A model generated the notes under the pieces. The model saw only the letters and a list, made by a program, of their open reading frames with translations, had not been told where the DNA came from and ran no database searches. From Bacteroides graminisolvens DSM 19988 = JCM 15093 (GTDB taxonomy: Bacteria > Bacteroidota > Bacteroidia > Bacteroidales > Bacteroidaceae): a stretch of DNA of 64,000 nt. Position 1 is the stretch's first letter; each line of letters begins with the position of its first letter. Positions 55,448-64,000 of the stretch are shown piece by piece. The DNA is taken from the NCBI RefSeq assembly GCF_000428125.1, contig NZ_ATZI01000001.1, positions 124,001 to 188,000 of the forward strand. The letters run 5' to 3'. A program made the translations under genes and the position numbers.

Positions 55448-56200
55448 TTATTTTCCCTTATTCGTCTCTTTGATAAACATCTCCAATGCAGCAGTCATAG
55501 AAGGCGCCTGCACAGTGGGAGCTTCCAAATCAAGACGCAGGCCGGCATCACGAACGGCCTGTGCTGTTGTTGAACCAAAAGTTCCTATCTTAATCTCTTT
55601 CTGATCAAAGTTAGGAAAGTTTTTCTTCAGTGAAGAAACTCCTGCCGGACTAAAGAACAAAAGCATATCGTAATCAAAAGCCTCTCCTTCTTGAAAATCA
55701 TTGCTCACTGTACGATACATAACCGCCTCAGTATGAGTAATTTTATTTTTATCAAGCAGATTTTTGATTTCGTCAGTATGCACGTCAGACATCGGAACGA
55801 AGTATTTCTCACTATTATGCTTCACAATAGAAGGCACCAAGTCTTCTATTTTTCCCGTATTACCAAAGAAAATCTTTCTTTTACGATATTGAATATATTT
55901 CTGTATATAAAGAGCTACTGCTTCGGTAACACAGAAATATTTCATTGTTTCAGGAATTGCAATACGCATCTCAGTGCAAAGTCCGAAGAAATGGTCTATT
56001 GCATGACGAGAGGTAAAAATTACAGCAGTATGATCTAATATAGACACTTTTTGTAGCCTGAATTCCTTGGCAGAAAGGCTTTCTACTTTAATGAACGGGC
56101 GGAAGTCTATTTTCACTCCATACTTCTCTGCAATATCGTAATAAGGAGATTTCTCTGAAGCAGGTTTCGGCTGCGACACAAGTACTTTTTTTATTTTCAA
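55448..56200 (-). CDS. hemD: Uroporphyrinogen-III synthase (HemD-like)
   Basis: 250 residues with the low-conservation two-domain HemD fold. Recognisable text includes VLVSQPKPASEKSPYYDIAEKYG near the start, HTAVIFTSRHAIDHFF (about 57-72), and LLFFSPAGVSSLKKNFP (about 180-196). The start codon is TTG at 56200; no ATG lies nearby and the N-terminus begins where homologs do. The function would be cyclisation of hydroxymethylbilane in tetrapyrrole synthesis. The rest of the pathway is not in the window. It lies 4 bases after the DUF4271 gene. Confidence 0.78.
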   Translation of the reverse strand: MKIKKVLVSQPKPASEKSPYYDIAEKYGVKIDFRPFIKVESLSAKEFRLQKVSILDHTAVIFTSRHAIDHFFGLCTEMRIAIPETMKYFCVTEAVALYIQKYIQYRKRKIFFGNTGKIEDLVPSIVKHNSEKYFVPMSDVHTDEIKNLLDKNKITHTEAVMYRTVSNDFQEGEAFDYDMLLFFSPAGVSSLKKNFPNFDQKEIKIGTFGSTTAQAVRDAGLRLDLEAPTVQAPSMTAALEMFIKETNKGK

Positions 56201-56204
56201 CGTC

Positions 56205-57113
56205 CTAAAATTTTATTAGCAATAAGTTATTAATCTGAACCAACCCCTCATAAGCAATAAAACAGGGGAGGATTTCGAGCGCACAAAAGTACAAAATTAA
56301 AAGCAGAAGACCATAAACATTATTAAAAAAAAGCTTTATCCACTTATACAATATCAATATTTTAGCTGAAATTATCAAAAGTAAACTTATTGCTGTCATG
56401 TAAACTAGACTAAGATCGAAATAAATAAAGAAAAGAGCATAAAGGAAAAGTGTAAATCCGGCATAATATATAATGGTAAAATACGACTCCAGCCAAATGC
56501 TTGTCTTTTTTTTATCAAAGAACACCCAACCCAGAAAAGCATAAATCATCCATTTAAAAATCAGATATGACACACATAATCCTACATATCCGGCAAGTAA
56601 CAAATGAGGATTTATTTTTTCCGTGAGCAATGGTATATCCGCACTAAAATAATCGAACAAACACACCCCAGACAACACACAGGTTTGTATGCCCAGCATC
56701 ACCAGATGGCGTACATCTGCAGCCGTTGAAGTATCAAAAAGACTAGAACGATCCCTGTGAGCCATAAACTCTTTTAGCTGTTGTATCAGAAACTTCTTAC
56801 TCCTTGAGAGCACATAAGCAGAAGCAAAGAAACAAGCCAATATAACCCCAACAATTACATCGTCGGAACGGGTGTTATAAGAAACACGTTCTCCTTCAAT
56901 GCCACTGGCAAATTCACGCTCCGAATGATAGGTGGTAAGACACGTTGAGTCGGCCGATACAAATTGTTCTTGATAATAAAGAGTTAATGTATCCGCCTTT
57001 TCAGCCTCCGAAATACGGGCCGTATCTGGTTTCAACACAAAACACGGCAGAGCCTTCTCCGCATGAACAGTATCAACCGGCAATGGGGTAGTTATTGTAT
57101 CCCTCACGTTCAT
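56205..57113 (-). CDS. DUF4271 membrane protein
   Basis: 302 residues. A soluble N-terminal 85 residues (VRDTITTPLPVDTVHAE onward) is followed by about 7 predicted helices. The hydrophobic core and the FKWMIYAFLGWVFFDKK segment are typical of the Bacteroidetes DUF4271 family, which sits next to hemD in many genomes. The function is unknown. The ATG at 57113 overlaps the stop of the upstream LOG gene (ATGA); an earlier in-frame start at 57146 is less likely. Confidence 0.75.
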   Translation of the reverse strand: MNVRDTITTPLPVDTVHAEKALPCFVLKPDTARISEAEKADTLTLYYQEQFVSADSTCLTTYHSEREFASGIEGERVSYNTRSDDVIVGVILACFFASAYVLSRSKKFLIQQLKEFMAHRDRSSLFDTSTAADVRHLVMLGIQTCVLSGVCLFDYFSADIPLLTEKINPHLLLAGYVGLCVSYLIFKWMIYAFLGWVFFDKKKTSIWLESYFTIIYYAGFTLFLYALFFIYFDLSLVYMTAISLLLIISAKILILYKWIKLFFNNVYGLLLLILYFCALEILPCFIAYEGLVQINNLLLIKF

Positions 57114-57697
57114 ATGGCCGCAAATTTCCGAATAGAAGAATCCCAAACAGGCACACTATGTATCTTTTCCAGCGCCATCTGAGGCGTATTGACCACAGTC
57201 CATATTTCACCATGACGGGAACGCATAAATCGCTCTTCAATGGCTTTTTGCAGCATTGTCAACAACGGGTCATAAAAGCCATTTATATTCAAAATAACAA
57301 TCGGATTTAAGTAAAGCCCCAGCTGCTTCCAAGTAATAATCTCAAGGAGCTCCTCCAGCGTTCCGCATCCTCCGGGTAAAGCTATAACAGCATCACTTAA
57401 ATCCGCCATCAACTGTTTACGCTCATGCATGCTATCAACCTTGATCAACTCTGTGAGTCCGGTGTGATGCCACCCCTGCTCAACCATAAAATTAGGGATA
57501 ACACCCGTTACAGCCCCTCCGGCCGAAAGCACCGCATCGGCTACCGAGCGCATCAGTCCAATGCTTCCTGCACCATTAACCAAACGGATTTCTTCCTTGG
57601 CCAATAAGCGACCAAGTTCTTGAGCCGCTTCAAAGTAAACAGGATCAATCTGAGTACTTGAGGCGCTATACACACAAACGGAATGTATCTTATTCAT
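57110..57697 (-). CDS. LOG-family protein (TIGR00730, nucleotide 5'-monophosphate phosphoribohydrolase)
   Basis: 195 residues, typical size. The Rossmann-like core has VCVYSASSTQ (about 8-17), LVNGAGSIGLM (about 41-51) and the signature ALPGGCGTLEELLEIITW (about 107-124), matching the PGGxGTxxE active-site motif. The start is the ATG at 57697; the frame opens at a TTG one codon earlier. In bacteria these proteins cleave nucleoside monophosphates, for example AMP, releasing the base. It is first of the operon continuing into DUF4271, hemD and rnpA. Confidence 0.88.
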   Translation of the reverse strand: MNKIHSVCVYSASSTQIDPVYFEAAQELGRLLAKEEIRLVNGAGSIGLMRSVADAVLSAGGAVTGVIPNFMVEQGWHHTGLTELIKVDSMHERKQLMADLSDAVIALPGGCGTLEELLEIITWKQLGLYLNPIVILNINGFYDPLLTMLQKAIEERFMRSRHGEIWTVVNTPQMALEKIHSVPVWDSSIRKFAAI

Positions 57698-57726
57698 CAA
57701 CCAGAGATATTAAGCTAAATCGACTA

Positions 57727-57734
57727 CAAAAATA
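57727..57734 (-). promoter_or_regulatory. Putative -7 box of the LOG-DUF4271-hemD-rnpA operon
   Basis: The minus strand reads TATTTTTG, 29 bases before the LOG start. Confidence 0.45.
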
Positions 57735-57847
57735 GAGAAACTTTATTTATTTCCATCATTAAAAAGACGGAAGGTCATCCACACTGTTATATAAAACAAC
57801 AGGTTGAACAACCTTCCTATAAATAAATAGCTGTAAAGCTACGCTGA

Positions 57848-59140
57848 TTACAATCCGAAAGCGGCTTTGATTTTATCTACGTAATCGAGTTTCTCCCACG
57901 TAAACAATTCAACTTCCATTACTTTATCTGACAGATAGCGGGAATGGAAATGTTTGGTAACCATTTGTGGTTCGCGTCCCATGTGCCCATAAGCAGCAGT
58001 TTCACTGTAGATAGGGTTACGAAGTTTCAAACGATCTTCAATAGCCTTAGGACGGAGGTCAAATAACTCGTCAACTTTTCTAGCAATATCACCATCGGTC
58101 ATTTTTACATTACTGCGTCCGTATGTATTGACATAGATATTGATTGGGCGAGCCACACCAATGGCATAAGAAACCTGAACAAGTACCTCATCGGAAACAC
58201 CGGCAGCCACTAAATTCTTAGCAATGTGACGGGCAGCATAAGCAGCACTGCGATCCACCTTACTTGGGTCTTTACCAGAAAAAGCACCACCACCATGAGC
58301 ACCTTTACCACCATACGTATCAACGATGATTTTTCTACCTGTCAATCCCGTATCACCGTGAGGGCCACCAATAACAAATTTACCGGTAGGGTTCACATGA
58401 TACGTAATATCCTCATTGAATAAGGCCAATATCTTTTCGTTGTTGATAGAAGCAATAACACGAGGCATCAGCACCTCAATCACATCTTTACGTATCACAG
58501 CAAGCATCTCTTCATCAGCTTTCAACTGAGCTTCAGCAGAAGCATCAACAGGCTGTACAAAGTCGTCATGCTGAGTTGAAACAACAATGGTATCAATCCT
58601 AACAGGTTGTCCGTTGTCATTATATTCAATCGTAACCTGGCTCTTAGAATCCGGACGAAGATAAGTCATTTCTTTACCCTCACGACGTACATCAGCCAAT
58701 ACTTGAAGTATGCGATGAGCCAAATCAAGCGACAAAGGCATGTAATTCTCAGTTTCGTTTGTTGCGTAACCAAACATCATTCCTTGGTCACCCGCCCCCT
58801 GATTCATTGGGTCTTCGCGTTCTACGCCACGATTTATATCTGCGCTCTGCTCATGAATAGCAGAGAATACACCACATGAGTTTCCTTCAAACATATATTC
58901 TCCTTTGGTGTAACCAATGCGATTGATCACATTTCTGGCCACTTCCTGCAGATCCACATATGCTTCAGATTTCACTTCTCCCGCCAGCACTACCTGTCCG
59001 GTAGTAACCAAGGTTTCGCAAGCTACTTTTGAACTGGCGTCATAAGCCAACAGCTCATCAAGTACAGCGTCCGATATTTGATCGGCCACTTTGTCGGGGT
59101 GCCCTTCAGACACCGATTCGGATGTGAATAAATATCCCAT
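57848..59140 (-). CDS. metK: S-adenosylmethionine synthetase
   Basis: 430 residues. Motifs: [20 protein letters not shown] (about 4-23), [15 protein letters not shown] (about 115-129), [19 protein letters not shown] (about 279-297) and SYAIGVARP. It makes SAM from methionine and ATP. The frame reaches 59266, but the extra residues lie in the predicted leader RNA, so the ATG at 59140 is the start. The long leader (about 134 nt) with SAM-riboswitch-like text suggests feedback control. It is a stand-alone gene. Confidence 0.96.
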   Translation of the reverse strand: MGYLFTSESVSEGHPDKVADQISDAVLDELLAYDASSKVACETLVTTGQVVLAGEVKSEAYVDLQEVARNVINRIGYTKGEYMFEGNSCGVFSAIHEQSADINRGVEREDPMNQGAGDQGMMFGYATNETENYMPLSLDLAHRILQVLADVRREGKEMTYLRPDSKSQVTIEYNDNGQPVRIDTIVVSTQHDDFVQPVDASAEAQLKADEEMLAVIRKDVIEVLMPRVIASINNEKILALFNEDITYHVNPTGKFVIGGPHGDTGLTGRKIIVDTYGGKGAHGGGAFSGKDPSKVDRSAAYAARHIAKNLVAAGVSDEVLVQVSYAIGVARPINIYVNTYGRSNVKMTDGDIARKVDELFDLRPKAIEDRLKLRNPIYSETAAYGHMGREPQMVTKHFHSRYLSDKVMEVELFTWEKLDYVDKIKAAFGL

Positions 59141-59204
59141 AACAAATTTATGAATTGATAATGATAATCTTTGAAATGGTGACAAGGAAGAGTAGAAGTG
59201 CAAA

Positions 59205-59275
59205 AGCAGAGGAATGTTGTTTAGCATTTTTTTCTGTGGTTGCAAGCTACTCAAATCTTTCCACATTTCATTTCA
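59205..59275 (-). promoter_or_regulatory. Putative SAM riboswitch (S-box-like) in the metK leader
   Basis: On the minus strand the leader contains CTTGCAACC, an A-rich stretch and TGCTAAA in the order and spacing of the conserved S-box core (GCAACC...GTGCTAA). An AATGT/ACATT pair could close the outer stem. It begins just after a -7 box and sits in front of metK, the expected target. The usual P4 arm is not obvious, so it would be a compact variant. Covariance-model support is lacking. Confidence 0.55.
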
Positions 59276-59280
59276 GGTTG

Positions 59281-59288
59281 CAAAGATA
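59281..59288 (-). promoter_or_regulatory. -7 box of metK
   Basis: The minus strand reads TATCTTTG, placing the transcription start near 59274, at the beginning of the riboswitch-like leader. Confidence 0.6.
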
Positions 59289-59365
59289 AAGATTATAACT
59301 AAACAATCATATATCTTATTTATAATAAATCCAAAAAAGAAGAATAAATAACAGAGGGATAAGCG

Positions 59366-59830
59366 TCAGGATATCTTTTTGAGTAATTCCGCCATGGTAG
59401 AATGCAGAACAGGATGCTTCAAGTCGGGAGCAATTTGAGCCAAAGGTTCCATTACAAAAACACGCTGATTCATAAGTGGATGCGGAAGTACAAGCTGAGG
59501 GGTTTCCATTATTAAAGCGTCATAGAGCAATAAATCAATATCCATAATACGATCACTGTATATGCCGTCTGAAGACTTAGCAGTTCGCCCCATACAGACC
59601 TCAATCTGTTTAGTTTGGTGAAGTAAATCGAGTGGCAGCAAATCAGTCTCCACACACAACACCGCATTCAGGAAACTATTGACCGACTCAAACCCCCAAG
59701 GTTCAGAATTATAAAAAGCAGACAAGGACACAACACTCCCTATCTGCTTTTCAATGTACAGTATGGCGGAATGAAGATTTTGTTCTTTGTCGCCTAAATT
59801 AGTGCCCAAGCCCAAATATACTTTCGCCAT
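59366..59830 (-). CDS. folK: 2-amino-4-hydroxy-6-hydroxymethyldihydropteridine pyrophosphokinase
   Basis: 154 residues, normal length. The N-terminal VYLGLGTNLGDKEQNL (about 4-19), YNSEPWGFE (about 41-49) and the PPPK signature DRIMDIDLLLYD (about 88-99) followed by LVLPHPLMNQR are all present. It transfers pyrophosphate from ATP in folate synthesis. It is last of the operon with queA (12-base gap). Confidence 0.94.
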   Translation of the reverse strand: MAKVYLGLGTNLGDKEQNLHSAILYIEKQIGSVVSLSAFYNSEPWGFESVNSFLNAVLCVETDLLPLDLLHQTKQIEVCMGRTAKSSDGIYSDRIMDIDLLLYDALIMETPQLVLPHPLMNQRVFVMEPLAQIAPDLKHPVLHSTMAELLKKIS

Positions 59831-59842
59831 AACAAGCTCATA

Positions 59843-60898
59843 TCAATCAATGATAAGCATGGCATCCCCATACGTACCAAAACGATAATCTTCTTTCAAT
59901 GCTACGTGGTAAGCCTCCATTACCTGATCATAACCTCCAAATGCAGCTACAATCATCAGCAAAGTAGAAAGCGGCATATGAAAATTAGAGACCATACTAT
60001 TAGCCACAGTAAAATCATAAGGAGGGAAGATGAATTTATTGGTCCAGCCTTCAAAAACCTTCAAGTGTCCATCCGTACTAACAGCACTTTCAACTGCACG
60101 CATCACTGTAGTACCGACAGCACAAACTCTTCGACCTTCATCTTTAGCACGATTCACTATGGCAACTGCCTCCTCGCCTACCTGCATCTGTTCAGAATCC
60201 ATCTTATGTTTGGTAAGATCCTCCACGTCAATGTCACGGAAGTTACCCAGTCCGGCATGCATCGTAACGAACGCAAAATCAATCCCCTTGATTTCAAGGC
60301 GTTTCATCAACTCACGACTAAAGTGCAAGTTAGCTGTTGGAGCAGTTACGGCCCCTTCTTTACGTGCAAATATAGACTGAAAACGTTCCGCATCTTCTTC
60401 TTCAACGGGACGTTTGATAATGGTGTGCGGAAGCGGAGTTTCTCCTAATGCATAAAGTGCCTTTTTGAACTCCTCGTGGGGACCGTCATACAAAAAGCGA
60501 AGCGTACGCCCGCGTGACGTTGTATTATCTATCACCTCAGCCACCATTGAATCATCTTCACCGAAATAAAGTTTGTTACCGATGCGTATTTTACGTGCCG
60601 GATCAACCAATACATCCCACAATCTAAGCTCTTCGTTTAGTTCACGCAATAAGAACACTTCAATGCGAGCTCCCGTCTTCTCCTTGTTTCCGTACAACCG
60701 GGCCGGGAACACTTTGGTATCATTAAAGATGAACACATCTTTATCATCAAAATAGCCCAAAATATCTTTAAACACTTTGTGCTCAATCTCACCTGTAGTT
60801 TTATGTAACACCATCAGGCGTGACTCATCTCTATACTTTGCAGGATACAAAGCAATCTTCTCCTCAGGCAGCTTAAATTTAAATTGTGACAGTTTCAT
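59843..60898 (-). CDS. queA: S-adenosylmethionine:tRNA ribosyltransferase-isomerase
   Basis: 351 residues, complete. [25 protein letters not shown] near the start, [16 protein letters not shown] (about 53-68), [14 protein letters not shown] (about 182-195), [14 protein letters not shown] (about 204-217) and the C-terminal [13 protein letters not shown] (about 338-350) identify QueA. It builds epoxyqueuosine on tRNA; queG, 15 kb away, performs the next step. It lies between truB and folK in a tight minus-strand operon. Confidence 0.96.
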   Translation of the reverse strand: MKLSQFKFKLPEEKIALYPAKYRDESRLMVLHKTTGEIEHKVFKDILGYFDDKDVFIFNDTKVFPARLYGNKEKTGARIEVFLLRELNEELRLWDVLVDPARKIRIGNKLYFGEDDSMVAEVIDNTTSRGRTLRFLYDGPHEEFKKALYALGETPLPHTIIKRPVEEEDAERFQSIFARKEGAVTAPTANLHFSRELMKRLEIKGIDFAFVTMHAGLGNFRDIDVEDLTKHKMDSEQMQVGEEAVAIVNRAKDEGRRVCAVGTTVMRAVESAVSTDGHLKVFEGWTNKFIFPPYDFTVANSMVSNFHMPLSTLLMIVAAFGGYDQVMEAYHVALKEDYRFGTYGDAMLIID

Positions 60899-60909
60899 AT
60901 ATACGCTTT

Positions 60910-61620
60910 TTAGTCATTTTTATTTTCTTCATCAATACTCTGTTGCTCAAGCCATTCTACAAAACACTCAGGGTCCAAACAATGTTCTAGCGTGACCTCA
61001 CCTACCCGGGTACGAATAAGTCCGGTAAGATGCGCACCGCTCTGAAGCGCTTCTCCTATATCCCTGGCCAAAGCACGAATGTAAGTACCTTTGCTACATA
61101 CAACCCTGATTTTAATTTCGGGCAAATTACACTCCAGCAACTCAATTTCATCAATAACCAATGTTTTGGGCTTGAGCTCCACTTCTTTCCCTTTTCGCGC
61201 CAGTTCGTAAGCTCTGGCCCCATCAACTTTACAAGCCGAGAAAGCCGGTGGTATCTGTTGAATCTCACCCAAAAACCGAGAAAGAGTTTCTGCAACCATC
61301 TCCGGAGTTATGTGTTCCGTTGGGTAAGTAGCATCGATTTCTTTCTCTAAATCATACGAAGGCGTTGTTGCTCCCAAGCATATCGTTGCAATATACTCTT
61401 TAGTCTGATATTGAAACTCCTCTATTCTTTTGGTCGCCTTCCCGGTACAGATAATCATCACACCCGTTGCCAACGGATCAAGAGTACCGGCGTGCCCCAC
61501 TTTTAATTTCTTCACTTTTATTTTTCTACTCAACTGAGTGCGTACTCTCGCAACCAGATTGAATGACGTCCACCTTAATGGCTTATTAAAATAAAGTACT
61601 TCTCCTTCTGTAAAATTCAT
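60910..61620 (-). CDS. truB: tRNA pseudouridine-55 synthase
   Basis: 236 residues. The N-terminal [16 protein letters not shown] (about 12-27), the active-site motif [16 protein letters not shown] with the catalytic Asp (about 41-56), and YIALICLG-like strand [17 protein letters not shown] (about 79-95) identify TruB. It isomerises U55 in the T-loop of tRNAs. A C-terminal PUA extension is mostly absent, which is common in the group. The ATG at 61620 overlaps the uppP stop by one base (TGATG). Confidence 0.94.
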   Translation of the reverse strand: MNFTEGEVLYFNKPLRWTSFNLVARVRTQLSRKIKVKKLKVGHAGTLDPLATGVMIICTGKATKRIEEFQYQTKEYIATICLGATTPSYDLEKEIDATYPTEHITPEMVAETLSRFLGEIQQIPPAFSACKVDGARAYELARKGKEVELKPKTLVIDEIELLECNLPEIKIRVVCSKGTYIRALARDIGEALQSGAHLTGLIRTRVGEVTLEHCLDPECFVEWLEQQSIDEENKND

Positions 61621-62510
61621 CAAACAATTTCTAAATTATAACCAAACATCAACATCACTAAAATAATTCCTCCCACTATAATACGATAGTAGCCAAAAGC
61701 TTTGAATCCATATTTGGTTACAAAGCTGATAAAAAACTTGATGGCCAACAATGCCACAACAAATGCCACGATGTTCCCAATAATCAATGCTCCCATATTA
61801 TCAGCCAGAATCTGCATACCTCCTGTAGTAAATAACTTATAGACCTTGTAAGCAGTGGCGGCAAACATCGTTGGAACGGCCAGAAAGAAAGAGAACTCTG
61901 CTGCCGCTTTGCGCGTCATTTTTTGTGTCATCCCTCCCACTATGGTAGCCATGGAACGAGACACTCCCGGTATCATGGCGACACATTGAAACAAACCAAT
62001 TTTGAAAGCTCGTTTCTCTGTTAGTTCTGTCTGCTCTTCCTGATTCACAAAAATCTGATCGCAGAAAAGCATGAATATTCCACCCAAGACAAGCATTACC
62101 GCAACAACAGCCACACTCTCCAACATCTCGTCAATCTTATCACTGAAAAGCAAGCCGAAAAAGGCAGCAGGAAGAAAAGCAACCAGCAGCTTCCAGTAGA
62201 AATCAAATTTATACAATATGCGCTTTCCGTAAACCAGCATTTTTTGCGTTGCCGACAGTCCGCTTACTCCCTCATTATCAAAGACAGTACACGTATTCAG
62301 TTTGAAAAAACGCTTCCAATAAAGACACACAACTGATAAAATAGCACCAAACTGAATAATTACAGTAAATGCCTTCACAAATTCAGTGCTTTGTACCCCC
62401 AGCATATTTTGGGCTATAATCATGTGACCGGTCGACGAAACCGGCAAAAATTCAGTCAATCCTTCTACAATAGCTATAATAATAGTCTGTAAAATAGTCA
62501 AATCACCCAT
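61620..62510 (-). CDS. uppP: Undecaprenyl-diphosphatase (BacA type)
   Basis: 296 residues with about 8 helices. The two signature blocks are [20 protein letters not shown] (about 13-32) and [16 protein letters not shown] (about 177-192), which contain the catalytic Glu, Ser and Arg. It recycles undecaprenyl pyrophosphate for peptidoglycan and other glycans; in other bacteria overexpression gives bacitracin tolerance. It sits between DUF3098 (3-base gap) and truB. Confidence 0.96.
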   Translation of the reverse strand: MGDLTILQTIIIAIVEGLTEFLPVSSTGHMIIAQNMLGVQSTEFVKAFTVIIQFGAILSVVCLYWKRFFKLNTCTVFDNEGVSGLSATQKMLVYGKRILYKFDFYWKLLVAFLPAAFFGLLFSDKIDEMLESVAVVAVMLVLGGIFMLFCDQIFVNQEEQTELTEKRAFKIGLFQCVAMIPGVSRSMATIVGGMTQKMTRKAAAEFSFFLAVPTMFAATAYKVYKLFTTGGMQILADNMGALIIGNIVAFVVALLAIKFFISFVTKYGFKAFGYYRIIVGGIILVMLMFGYNLEIV

Positions 62511-62513
62511 TCC

Positions 62514-62747
62514 TTATTCTTTTATTTTAGGCTTACGCAACACAGCGTAGATCATAAAAATAAAACCCAGGAAGCAGACAACGGGTGCTACCTTAATTCT
62601 TCGAACACTAAAAATATCAGGCTCAAAAGCCGATTCTGTGGAAGAAGGACCTGTCATCAACAGAAATCCAAGAATAACAACCACCATGCCGACAGCCAAC
62701 AGAATGAAATTGGTTTTGTCGAAAGCAAATTTTTGTTTATCCGCCAT
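62514..62747 (-). CDS. DUF3098 small membrane protein
   Basis: 77 residues with two helices (about 14-32 and 52-70). KTNFILLAVGMVVVILGFLLM and the FEPDIFSVRRIKVAPVVCFLGF segment are the DUF3098 hallmark. It is always seen between ftsX and uppP in Bacteroidetes in my experience of such loci, so a role near the divisome or envelope is possible but unproven. Confidence 0.82.
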   Translation of the reverse strand: MADKQKFAFDKTNFILLAVGMVVVILGFLLMTGPSSTESAFEPDIFSVRRIKVAPVVCFLGFIFMIYAVLRKPKIKE

Positions 62748-62762
62748 TTTATTATCGTTTTA

Positions 62763-63644
62763 TTAAATGTAGTACAATGAACCGGCTTTCATTCTCAGGT
62801 ACTTATTAATAGACAAATAAGCACAGAAGAAAGTGATAAGCACCCCAAAAACCAACACAGAAAGAGCCACCAATACCATCACATTGGGAGTTATGACCCG
62901 TATCAATTCGGGCTCATAAGAAACTAACCAATACGCTGTTCCCATTAAAATAGAATCGGCAATGATTGCCGCAAGTATCCCGCTCCAAATGTTTCGAAGC
63001 AAAAAGGGTTTACGTATAAATGCCCAGCTTGCTCCTACCAGCTTCATCGTGTGAATAAGGAATCGTTTGGAATAGATAGCCAGACGTATGGTGTTATTGA
63101 TTAATGCAAAAGATATAAAGGTAAGCACAACAGCCAACGCAAGAAGAACCAGACTTATGTTTTTGATGTTTTCATTCACCGCATCTATCAGATCTTTCTG
63201 GTAAAGCACTTCCTGAATATTCGTATTTTTCTTTATCACCTTTTCAATTTTTGCAATACTGTCGGAATTGGCATAATCCGAGTGCAACTTAATCTCGATA
63301 GAAGCAGTAAAAGGATTATAGCCCAGAAACTCTTCCGGATTGGTTCCCATCGCTTCGGACTGCTCCTTCAAAGCCTGCTTCTTTGATATATAAACAGACT
63401 CCTTCACAAAAGGCTCCTCATTCAAACGCTTCTGCAGTTTCAATATATCCGACTCCTTCATCTCATCGCTTACCAACACAGAAAAGTTTATGTTTTCACG
63501 AACATAAACCGATAGATTGTTGGCAGCCAATACAAAGAAAACAACTAACCCTAACAATAACAACACCAACATAGTACTGATGCTGGATGTTACAAACTGC
63601 ATATCGAAAAATGGAATCGAATTATTTTTGCTTTTACTCTTCAT
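62763..63644 (-). CDS. ftsX: Cell-division ABC transporter permease FtsX
   Basis: 293 residues with four predicted helices and a large extracytoplasmic domain (about 45-160), the FtsX topology. SSISTMLVLLLLGLVVFF (about 16-33) is helix 1; SVLVSDEMKESDILKLQKRL opens the ECD; the C-terminal pair of helices spans about 225-285. With FtsE, which is not in the window, it controls cell-wall hydrolases during division. It overlaps the upstream methyltransferase stop by 1 base (TAATG). Confidence 0.92.
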   Translation of the reverse strand: MKSKSKNNSIPFFDMQFVTSSISTMLVLLLLGLVVFFVLAANNLSVYVRENINFSVLVSDEMKESDILKLQKRLNEEPFVKESVYISKKQALKEQSEAMGTNPEEFLGYNPFTASIEIKLHSDYANSDSIAKIEKVIKKNTNIQEVLYQKDLIDAVNENIKNISLVLLALAVVLTFISFALINNTIRLAIYSKRFLIHTMKLVGASWAFIRKPFLLRNIWSGILAAIIADSILMGTAYWLVSYEPELIRVITPNVMVLVALSVLVFGVLITFFCAYLSINKYLRMKAGSLYYI

Positions 63645-64000
63645 TATCTTTTCTTCCTGAAAATATATATCATGGAACTACTTCTCTCTTTTTTTGCCAA
63701 CGAACTAAACCAAGCCATGGTACCCGTCAGCAATCCTCTTACAAAAGGCATCGAATTACCTTTGTTCTTTTCACTAAGCATGGACACATAGAAAGCATCG
63801 AAAGGCATCGGGTGGCGGGCAGCCAGAATAAAGCCGTTTTTCGCACCCCATTGCTGCATGGTGGCCGGTGTAAAATGCCATAAATGACGCGGAACATCAT
63901 ACGCCGCCCAATGTTCGCCATACTTCTTCGCATCATAAGAATCACAATTGGGAACCGCGACCACAAGTATGCCACGCTCAGAAAGCAAATCAGACAAGCG
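63644..64000 (-). CDS. Class I SAM-dependent methyltransferase, C-terminal part; 5' end outside window
   Basis: About 118 codons are visible on the minus strand, open to the right window edge; no true start is in view (an internal TTG at 63997 is not convincing). The text GILVVAVPNCDSYDAKKYGEHWAAYDVPRHLWHFTPATM is the post-motif-III region of UbiG-type methyltransferases. It is the first visible gene of the ftsX-DUF3098-uppP-truB-queA-folK operon. The substrate is unknown. Confidence 0.78.
   Translation of the reverse strand, partial: RLSDLLSERGILVVAVPNCDSYDAKKYGEHWAAYDVPRHLWHFTPATMQQWGAKNGFILAARHPMPFDAFYVSMLSEKNKGNSMPFVRGLLTGTMAWFSSLAKKERSSSMIYIFRKKR

Noticed and set aside
59141..59266. 42-residue N-terminal extension of MetK
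   Set aside because: The region is the predicted SAM-sensing leader, and the family start [17 protein letters not shown] follows it.
1..64000. Prophage, integrative element or anti-phage system
   Set aside because: No integrase, capsid, conjugation or defence genes were recognised; apart from the IS110 gene and the repeat remnant the gene content is core-like.

Overview
The window is a chromosomal stretch from a member of the Bacteroidales, most likely Bacteroides or a near relative. The evidence is the Bacteroidetes-type promoter (-7 box TAnnTTTG, with a TTG/TTTG box about 20 bp upstream in the best cases), the lack of clear Shine-Dalgarno sequences, and a gene set typical of the group: fumarate reductase frdCAB, a SusC-like TonB receptor, a large DUF2723 membrane protein, DUF4271, DUF3098 and DUF6427 proteins, a THUMP-like methyltransferase, a DPP-IV peptidase, and the kduI/kduD/DUF4861 uronate operon. 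Almost all of it is housekeeping or metabolism. I see no prophage, CRISPR array, integrative element or recognisable defence system.

Layout. 1-775: the 5' part of an IS110-family (DEDD) transposase and its non-coding end. 776-2344: a secreted S41 peptidase. 2354-3368: about 1 kb without a convincing gene, holding a 20-21 bp repeat array, a 12-bp hairpin and a terminator, probably the remnant of an insertion-sequence end. 3369-5265: a VanX-like dipeptidase and a THUMP-like methyltransferase. 5375-9099: a TonB receptor paired with a secreted purple-acid-type phosphatase. 9236-15379: Ca2+/Na+ exchanger, GNAT-like protein, parE, coaD, and a CtpA-type S41 peptidase with a terminator-like hairpin inside its first codons. 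15401-20560: PAP2 phosphatase, AraC regulator, frdCAB. 20630-30678: dprA, thioesterase, U32 protein, dusB, PAP2 membrane protein, epimerase, rnr, a NimA-like flavin protein, a 23-bp tandem repeat, cysK. 30883-38692: cysE, RNA methyltransferase, DPP-IV, purD, two membrane proteins, mnmD. 38721-46638: zinc SBP plus ATPase without a permease, DUF2723 protein, polysaccharide deacetylase, queG, two thioredoxin-fold proteins. 46808-52311: GH95 glycosidase and the kduI-kduD-DUF4861 operon. 52541-52615: tRNA-Gln(TTG). 52693-64000: tyrS, the hemD-rnpA-yidD-tatD string, metK behind a putative SAM-sensing leader, and the operon methyltransferase-ftsX-DUF3098-uppP-truB-queA-folK, which runs off the window end.

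Themes. Cysteine synthesis (cysK and cysE, divergent), SAM synthesis (metK), and RNA maturation (dusB, queG, queA, truB, mnmD, rnpA, rnr, an RlmL-like methyltransferase, tRNA-Gln) are strongly represented. frdCAB fits anaerobic fumarate respiration. The kdu operon and the nearby GH95 enzyme fit pectin or fucosylated-glycan breakdown. No single locus looks like a new system. The items most worth a second look are the 23-bp tandem repeat, the IS110 non-coding end, the repeat-rich 1-kb gap, the hairpin inside the S41 gene, and the metK leader. All calls come from reading the sequence, with no database search.
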